Source: Diphasiastrum complanatum
Lineage: Eukaryota > Streptophyta > Lycopodiopsida > Lycopodiales > Lycopodiaceae
Assembly (NCBI GenBank): GCA_029204225.1
Contig: MU832171.1
Location: 19,597-83,596 of the forward strand
Reading direction: 5' to 3'
DNA length: 64,000 nucleotides
Of the stretch, positions 57,622 through 64,000 are shown in pieces. The notes under the pieces are model-generated. The model did no database searches, was not told the DNA's origin, and saw only the letters and a list, made by a program, of their open reading frames with translations. Every line of letters starts with the position of its first letter. Positions within the stretch are counted from its first letter, which is position 1. The position numbers and the translations under genes were made by a program.

Positions 57622-57950
57622 TGTGAAAGATTCAACTAGTTTCATCACATTTTGCTATATTTTCATATTTGGCATATTGAGGCCAAAACTTGTTTTAGAC
57701 TTAGAGATTGACTTTTCAAGGTTCATTAGTCTAAATGTCATTTGAATAAACACTTTTTGAAAGTGTGAGAAAGTTAGAATGCGAGTTTGAGTAGATTCAA
57801 ATTTGAATAGTTGAGTACATTGAATCTACACCCAAAATTACTAGGGTTAGCATTTTGGTGGGAAAGCCAAGTGGCCAAATAAGGTTTGGACCTGTTATAA
57901 AAGGATGTAACTCGTGAGATATCTATCTTCTCTCTCTCACCCTTCGGAGT
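57622..57950 (+). repeat. first half of a copia B-family LTR
   Basis: It starts TGTGAAAGATTC and follows the 29780 LTR to the TATAAAAGG and CTTCTCTCTC blocks, then breaks directly into copia F protease sequence. The 5 bases on its left are TGAGA, the complement of the TCTCA beside the LTR at 59936. Confidence 0.85.
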
Positions 57951-59935
57951 ACACAGCTTACAATAGAGACCAATTTATCTACCTCAGAGATTCTAGCATC
58001 ATACGTGTGGAAGGCAAAGGAGTAGTGAAGATCAACTTCAACAATGATCTGTCCATTTGTGTTCCTAACATCCTTCATGTTCCTCAGTTATAAAAGAACT
58101 TGTTATCAGTCTCGAAGATAATTGATGAGGGCTACATTGTTACCTTCTCTTCTGAGGAGTGTACAATATTCGTGGAAGATACTCCTCTGACTACATGCAC
58201 TAGAGTCGGGAACCTTTATGTACTCTCTAATTCAGTTGCATTAGCTAGTATTTATAATGAAAATGTAAATGATAGTGTTGTTCTGTGGCATAGTTGATTT
58301 GGACACGTGAATACAAGATCACTTTCTTATATGCTTTGTAATAATTTAGTTGATGGTTTGAATTTCTCATCTTCATTAGATAGGAAATCTCTCTTTTGTG
58401 AATCATGCATCTATGGGAAGCACTCTAATCACATTCCATCAAATCAAAGCATGTAATAGATCTTGTACATAGCGATCTCTGTGGTCCAATGCTAGCTCCA
58501 TCCTTAGGAGATGCAGTCTATTTTATCACTTTCATAGATGATTACTCTAGATGGTCTACAGTCATGTTTATTAAGCACAAATTTGAAGCCTTTGAATGCT
58601 TCAGGAGATTCAAGGCCATGGCTGAGACACAAGTGTCTAGGAAAGTGAAGGCACTCTGAACTGATGGTGGCGGCGAATACATCTCCAACGAGATGTCCAA
58701 CTACCTGGTTGAACATGGCATCAAAAGATATTTCACTACTTCCTATTCACCTCAGCAAAACGAGATTGCAGAAAGGAAGAACCAAACTCTTCTCAACTCA
58801 GCCAGATCAATGCTACATCAAGCACACCTACCGAAGTTCTGGGCAGAAGCTACTGCCACAGCCTGTTACGTGCAAAACAGATCCAGCACCAAAGTCGTCA
58901 ACAACAAAACTCCTTATGAAGTTTGGCATGTGCACAAGCCCAGTGTCAGCCATCTAAAAATCTTTGGTTGTATATGTTTTGTTCGCATTCTTAAATAGCT
59001 TAGGAAGAAGCTAGATCATAGGACTTACAAATGTATTTTCATTGGCTATCTGGATGAGCATAAAGCTTATAAAGTTTATGATCCATCCACCAATGTAGTA
59101 TTTGTCTATAGGGATGTAATATTTCAAGAACATGCATATTATGATTTCAAACAGCCATTGATAGATGATGCTATGTTATTTCATCCTATTCTACGTAGCA
59201 TTCAACCTTCCAACATTGATGATTCTTCTACAGAACCTATAGCTACAGCTATAGAAGCTGAGCAACAGACAGTACTTGTCACCATACCAGACCAACCAAG
59301 CTCGAGCAGATCTGGAGAAGTTGAAGAAGAAGAATCAGTGCATCTTGGTCAACAGAACGTCCGCAGATTCTCACAGACTCGGACAGTTCCTGAGAGGTAT
59401 ACACCTCAATCATTCTGGACTTCATCTAAAGAACCAGAGAGCCTAGCCGAAGCAATTACCTCCAAGGATGTTGTGAAGTGGCAAGAAGCTATGGAAAGCG
59501 AGTACAACTTACTTTTGACAAACCAGACTTGGACATTGGTCGACTTCCGCACTCACAAGAGAGTTATCGACAACAAGTGGATCTTCAAGAAGAAGATCAA
59601 CTCTGATGGTTCTATTGCTAAATGGAAAGCACGGCTAGTGGCTAAAGGATTCACTCAAGTCCAAGGAGTGGATTACCAAGAAATATTCATTCCTATCATT
59701 AAGATGCAGTCAATCAGGACTCTGGTAGCATTAGCAGTTGTCAAAGACCTCGAAATGCACCAAATGGATGTCAAGACAACATTTCTCAACGACAACATCA
59801 AAGATGAGCTGTATACCTTCCAACCGGAAGGATTCGAAGTCAAAGGCCAAGAGCACAAAGTGTGCAAGCTACACAAAGAAATCTACGGTCTGAAACAGTC
59901 CACAAGAGCATGGTTTAGAATCGACTCTTATCTCA
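57951..59935 (+). pseudogene. copia F: protease end, integrase and RT N-terminal half
   Basis: It begins in mid-protease (FIYLRDSSIIRVEGKGVVKI), then LLSVSKIIDEGYIVTF, a pre-integrase and zinc region with stops (FGHVN, FCESCIYGKHSNH) and the integrase core (VHSDLCGPML, FITFIDDYSRWSTVMF, TDGGGEYISNE, PQQNEIAERKNQTLL). The RT start has EPESLAEAITSKDVVKWQEA, VIDNKWIFKKKINSDGSIA and LEMHQMDVKTTFLNDN (motif A). It ends at RAWFRIDSYL, where an LTR is inserted; the rest of the RT is at 57621-57390 on the other strand. About four stops or frameshifts are present. Confidence 0.88.
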
Positions 59936-60575
59936 TGTGAAGGATTTCAGATCCTTAAGATCCAATCCACTTAAATAATCTTTGGTTAGAAAGAGAAATA
60001 CACTACCAATCTCACCAATGTAGAAAAATCAGCATCTACACACAAAATGAGATGCAAACACTAATAGAACTTGAATGAAATGATAAAGTACTGTTGTTGT
60101 CCATAGAAAACCAACAAGCTATTGTATTTCACACGTGTGGATCCAAAAATAACAATAAATGATCATTCTACACATAGAATTGCAAGGAATCACCAAGATA
60201 GTGCACCAATGGATAGTAGAACCCAAGAGAACCATGTATAAGCATGAAATGAGATAGAGAAAAGAGAAGATATCTCTCTCCACGAGTTACATCATTCTAT
60301 AATAGGTCTAAATCCTATTTGGCCACTTGGCTTTCCCACCAAAATGCTAACCCTACTAATTTTGGGTCTAGATTCAATGTACTCAACTATTCAAATTTGA
60401 ATCTACTCAAACTCGCATTCTAACTTTCTCACACTTTCAAAAAGTGTTTATTAAAATGACATTTAGACTAATAAACTTTGAAAAGTCAATCTCTAAGTCT
60501 AAAACAAGTTTTGGCCTCAATATGCCAAATATGGAAATATAACAAAATGTGATGAAACTAGTTGAATCTTTCACA
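59936..60575 (-). repeat. 3' LTR of copia B2 (minus strand)
   Basis: 640 bases, the reverse complement of the copia B LTR (TGTGAAGGATTTCAG...GAATCTTTCACA on the plus strand), including a CACACGTGTGGA palindrome near 60131. To its right is the purine tract GTTGAAGAGGGAG of B2; to its left TCTCA, the target-site duplication in copia F. Confidence 0.92.
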
Positions 60576-62435
60576 CTCCCTCTTCAACTAGTTTTAGCAT
60601 AGACTTTGATAGCACTCCAAGTGAGGTCCTATGCTTCATGAACAAGTCCTTTCCCAATGCTTTGGTGAATATATCAGCTATACATTCTCTTGAAGACACA
60701 TGTTGAAGCTCCACCTCCTTTTCAATGACTTGTTCCCTCACAAAGTGATAATATATCTCAATATGCTTGCTCCTAGCATGAAAGATAGGAGTGGATGCTA
60801 TTATTTGGGCTGATTGAATGTCACAAAAGATGATTGGGTTCTCTGAAAAATCCAGCAAGTGAAGATCCTTGATCATCCTCTTGATCCATACCATCTCCTT
60901 TGTGCAATGTGTAAGAGCTTTGTACTCGGCCTCACTAGATGACAATGAGATAGTGGCTTGTTTCTTCAACATCCATGACATAGCTCCACCACCTATGAAA
61001 ATACAATAAGCACTAATGGATTTCCTACCCATTACATCTCCAGCATAGTCCAAATCTGAAAATCCAAAAAGATTAGGTAATGATCCCTCATACAATATGC
61101 CAAAATCTCGAGTCCAATGATGTACCTCAAAACTCGCTTTCCTAGCTTCCAATGCTCCTCACTAGGATCTTGCATGAATTGACTCAATCTTCCAACACAA
61201 TAGCTTAGATCTGGTCTAGTAATGGTTAGATAGATGAGTGAACCAACTAGCTTTCCTATAGAGAGTAATGTCCTCGAAGGATCTTTCATTACCTCTTATA
61301 GTGAGCTTTACATGAGACTAAATAGGTGTATCAATAGATTTTGCATCTACCATGTGAAATATTTCTAGAATAGAATTAGCATACTTCTCTTGACAAATGA
61401 AAGTAGATTGAGAAGATCTAATGACTTCTATTCCCAAAAATGCAAATTACCAAGATCATGCACCTCAAACTCCTTTTTAAGAGCATTATTGATATCCTCC
61501 ACATCTTGATTGTCTCCACCACTCAAGATGATATCATCCACATAGATTAGCAAGATGGTAACATCATTTCCAGCAAACCTATAATAAAGTGAATGATTAT
61601 ACTCACTCATAACAAAGCCTTGAGAGAGTAAAAAAGTGTTAAGCTTAGCATACCAACTCCTTGGTGCTTGCTTAAGGCCATACAAACTCTTTTGTAGAAG
61701 ACACACATGATTTGGCTTTGTTGATGAAATGTAGCTCTCGGGTTGTTCCACGTACACTTTCTCCTCAAGATCCCCTTTCAAGAATGCATTTGAAATGTCT
61801 ATTTGCAATAGATCCCATCCATAAAGTGTAGCAAGTGAAATGATGACTTGAATGCTTACCATCTTTGCCATGGGTGCAAAGGTTTCATCATAGTCAATCC
61901 TTTGTTGTTGAGCATATCCTTTTGCCACTAACCTTGTCTTGTACTTGTTGATAGATCCATCTTGGTTTGTCTTCACCTCGAAGATCCATTTGCATCCAAT
62001 AGCTTTCTGTTCTTAGGCAACTCCACCAATCTCCATGTTCCATTCTTCATAAGAGCTTGATACTCAAGATCCATTGTTTGGATCCACTCTTCTTTCCTTG
62101 CTTGATATACACTTGTAGGCTCATCCAAAGAGGTTAGGAAAGCAACATAATTTCCAGAAACTACTTGCTTACCCTTTTGATCATATGTGAGCCTTGAAGG
62201 TACTTGTCTTTCTCTTGATGTTCTCCTTGGCTTTTGACTTGATGAAGGTCCATCATCATCACCATCCAAAGTAGGATCCTTCTCATCAACATCAATAGAT
62301 CCATCCACACTACCATCTATCATGCTTGAAGACACTTTTGGAATGTTGCCCTCATCAAAAATGACATCTCTACCAACAATCACTTTGTTAGTAGAAGGAA
62401 TGTAAACCTTGTAGGCTTTACTCACCTCACTATAT
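60571..62435 (-). pseudogene. copia B2 pol: integrase C-terminus, RT, RNase H
   Basis: From 62435 downward: SEVSKAYKVYIPSTNKVIVG and the linker, then MDLEYQALMKNGTWRLVELP, the intact junction that is broken in copia B. RT has YKTRLVAKGYAQQQ, LLQIDISNAFLKGDLEEKVY (motif A), SLYGLKQAPRSWYAKL and LLIYVDDIILSGGDNQD (motif C). RNase H has [33 protein letters not shown] and FCDIQSAQIIAS (Asn changed to Ile after the Asp). Three or more frameshifts. Upstream parts are cut off by the gypsy LTR at 62441. This is the canonical RT-bearing version of the family. Confidence 0.9.
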
Positions 62436-62440
62436 CTAAC

Positions 62441-63249
62441 TGTTGGGGGTATTCCCAGCAAAGTGTAAATAAATAAAATCCTCCAATAAAATGTGTTGCA
62501 AGGGCATGGCATCCTACGCCCATGGCCCAATGAGCACGCAATTAGAGTTGTAAATAAAATAAACTTGACTTGGGCCTTGGAATTAAAATAAAACTAGAGG
62601 CCCAATGTCATTTTTAGACTTAGAGATCACTTTTTAGAGTTGGGTGCAAATTGGGACTCACATGAATCCTGTGACTCCTAATGTACTTTTTGTGGACCCT
62701 TGGATCAAGTTGGGTCCAAAATGAATGGATAGGATCATTGTGAATATTTGCCAATAAGATTGAGGGGCAAGGGCCATCCTCATTTTATAAAAAGGCACCA
62801 TTTGTACACTATTTTCATGCTTAATGAGAAGGAGGAAACTCTACCATTTTTGAAAGATAAGCATCCTCATTTGCTATTCACTACTTGCTATTGCTCTTGA
62901 TTGTGTTTTCCATTGCTTTCTATTTCCATGTTTATTGTTTGCCATAGTGAATGCTTTTCCATTAGCAAGCATAAGGAGCATTTGAGCTAACCTCCACCCT
63001 CACTCTCTATCTCTCTCTTTCTCTTCCCTTCTCAATCTCTTCTTCTCCATTCCTTCTCTTCAACCAAAACCATGATGAATGTCAGTGTAGAGGAGTAGAG
63101 TTAAAGAGGAGTAGTATAGTGGTGAGTAGAGTTAAGGGAGAAAGTAGGAAATTAACTAAAAGTAACATCTATGCATAGTTACCTATCCAGTGATCTAACC
63201 TTTGTTGACAGGCGGAAGGGCTATACTATGAGAGATCTTCGACCCCACA
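62441..63249 (+). repeat. 5' LTR of a gypsy element
   Basis: 809 bases, TGTTGGGGGTATTCCC...TTCGACCCCACA, followed by a gypsy-type primer-binding site. It is inserted in the integrase of copia B2 after CTAAC (62436-62440), the expected target duplication; its other copy would lie beyond the window. A truncated relative lies at 16806-17479. Confidence 0.88.
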
Positions 63250-63250
63250 G

Positions 63251-63268
63251 TGGCGCCGTTGCCGAGGA
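63251..63268 (+). other. gypsy primer-binding site
   Basis: TGGCGCCGTTGCCGAGGA, one base after the LTR end. This is the primer-binding site usual in plant Ty3/gypsy elements of the Athila/Tat lineages. Confidence 0.85.
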
Positions 63269-64000
63269 TAGGTTTCCACTAACTAGTTTAGCTGCATTTT
63301 AGCTATTTTCTTGCTTTTTAGAGTAGTTTAGGTAGATTTTTGGGAGTTTAGAGTTAGTTTTCTGTATTTTTTTGTGTTTGGACTATTCACAGCTAGCGGA
63401 GGGAGGTGTGAGAGGGTAGAGGAGGCCCTGAACAACCTCTAAAGGCTTGAAACCCAAACCAATCATCCAAAAAACTCAAAAAACACACCAATCTGTATTT
63501 TGGAGGGAAAAAGAGCCAAAAACTCATCAGACTTTTATATCTCCAGAATCAGTGGGAATTAACCCTTGCATGATTGCAGCAGCTCCAGGGTACTGTCCCA
63601 GACCTGCATAGAAGCCTGCGAGAATTAGTTTCAAGCAGATTGTAAAAATCAGAGAAAAATCATAAAAAAAATTCAAAAAACCCTTGAAAAAATCCAAAAA
63701 ATATTCAAATCTTCATAAAAACTCTCGCAGAGCCCCTCTGAAGTTCCATCTCAGTGAGACCAGGACACAGAGAAGCTTGCGAGAGTTAGTTTGATGTATC
63801 AGAGCATGTGCAAGAGTTCCCAGTGAAAAAAAGACGGGAAAGTACCAGTGAACTGAAATTTTCAGTTCCAGTGGTCAAGAACTCTTACAGAGGATTCTGA
63901 AGTTCCATCTCAGTGAGACCAGGACATAGAAGAAGCCTTGCGAGAGTTAGTTTGATTCTAGTGAGGCAGAAAATTGGATTCAAGTGCTAGAAAATCACTA
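63269..64000 (+). mobile_element. gypsy 5' leader, runs off the window
   Basis: Non-coding leader. A ~60-base block (TGAAGTTCCATCTCAGTGAG, ACCAGGACA, TTGCGAGAGTTAGTTTGAT) occurs twice, near 63736-63795 and 63897-63955, 161 bases apart. No gag start is reached before the window ends. Confidence 0.7.

Noticed and set aside
57390-57635. Minus-strand RT fragment as a separate copia insertion
   Set aside because: The TGAGA/TCTCA inverted duplication and in-frame continuity with 59935 show it is the missing half of copia F.

Overview
The window is nuclear DNA of a land plant with a large, repeat-rich genome. The evidence is spliced genes with GT-AG introns, a plant-type reductase gene, a DUF688-type protein, and many Ty1/copia and Ty3/gypsy elements with plant-type primer-binding sites. 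A fern or gymnosperm would fit the multi-kilobase, TE-filled introns, but I cannot name the species. Only three host loci are supported; most of the rest is layered, decayed retrotransposon.

Layout. 1-6.4 kb: unassigned AT-rich DNA plus the last two exons of a cyclophilin-like peptidyl-prolyl isomerase gene (2812-3576, +). 6.4-11.2 kb: copia gag scraps, a fragment of an R2-like non-LTR retrotransposon (7176-8044, -) and a gag-only LTR element on the minus strand. 12.7-14.6 kb: an intact single-exon DUF688-like gene (-), with a 3 x 50 bp G-box tandem repeat upstream. 14.7-19.4 kb: foldback DNA, a long CT/CA microsatellite, partial LTRs and a minus-strand copia gag. 19.4-22.2 kb: a defective gypsy element. 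22.5-33.2 kb: a nest of copia elements whose insertion order can be read from target-site duplications. 33.2-38.8 kb: minus-strand LTR elements with degenerate, non-canonical ORFs.

40.8-53.3 kb: a complete six-exon short-chain reductase gene (-, 330 codons) of the cinnamoyl-CoA reductase-like / dihydroflavonol-reductase-like family. All exons join in frame across 12.5 kb. Intron 4 holds a truncated copia derivative and intron 1 holds a nearly complete antisense R2-like (restriction-like-endonuclease) non-LTR element. 53.7-54.6 kb: tandem repeats and a hAT-type MITE with a perfect 8-bp target duplication. 56.1-62.4 kb: a copia element split by a second copia insertion and then rearranged by an inversion, shown by a target-site duplication now in inverted orientation. 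62.4-64.0 kb: the LTR, primer-binding site and leader of a gypsy element running off the window.

Most unusual content: (1) a copia element with LTRs, gag, integrase and RNase H whose reverse-transcriptase segment is replaced by a ~1 kb open module of unknown origin, with a diverged copy abutting the polypurine tract of another element inside intron 4; (2) two R2-type non-LTR copies carrying a restriction-like endonuclease domain; (3) recurrent CACACGTGTG palindromes in several LTR families. No CRISPR, bacterial operon, rRNA or tRNA gene was seen.
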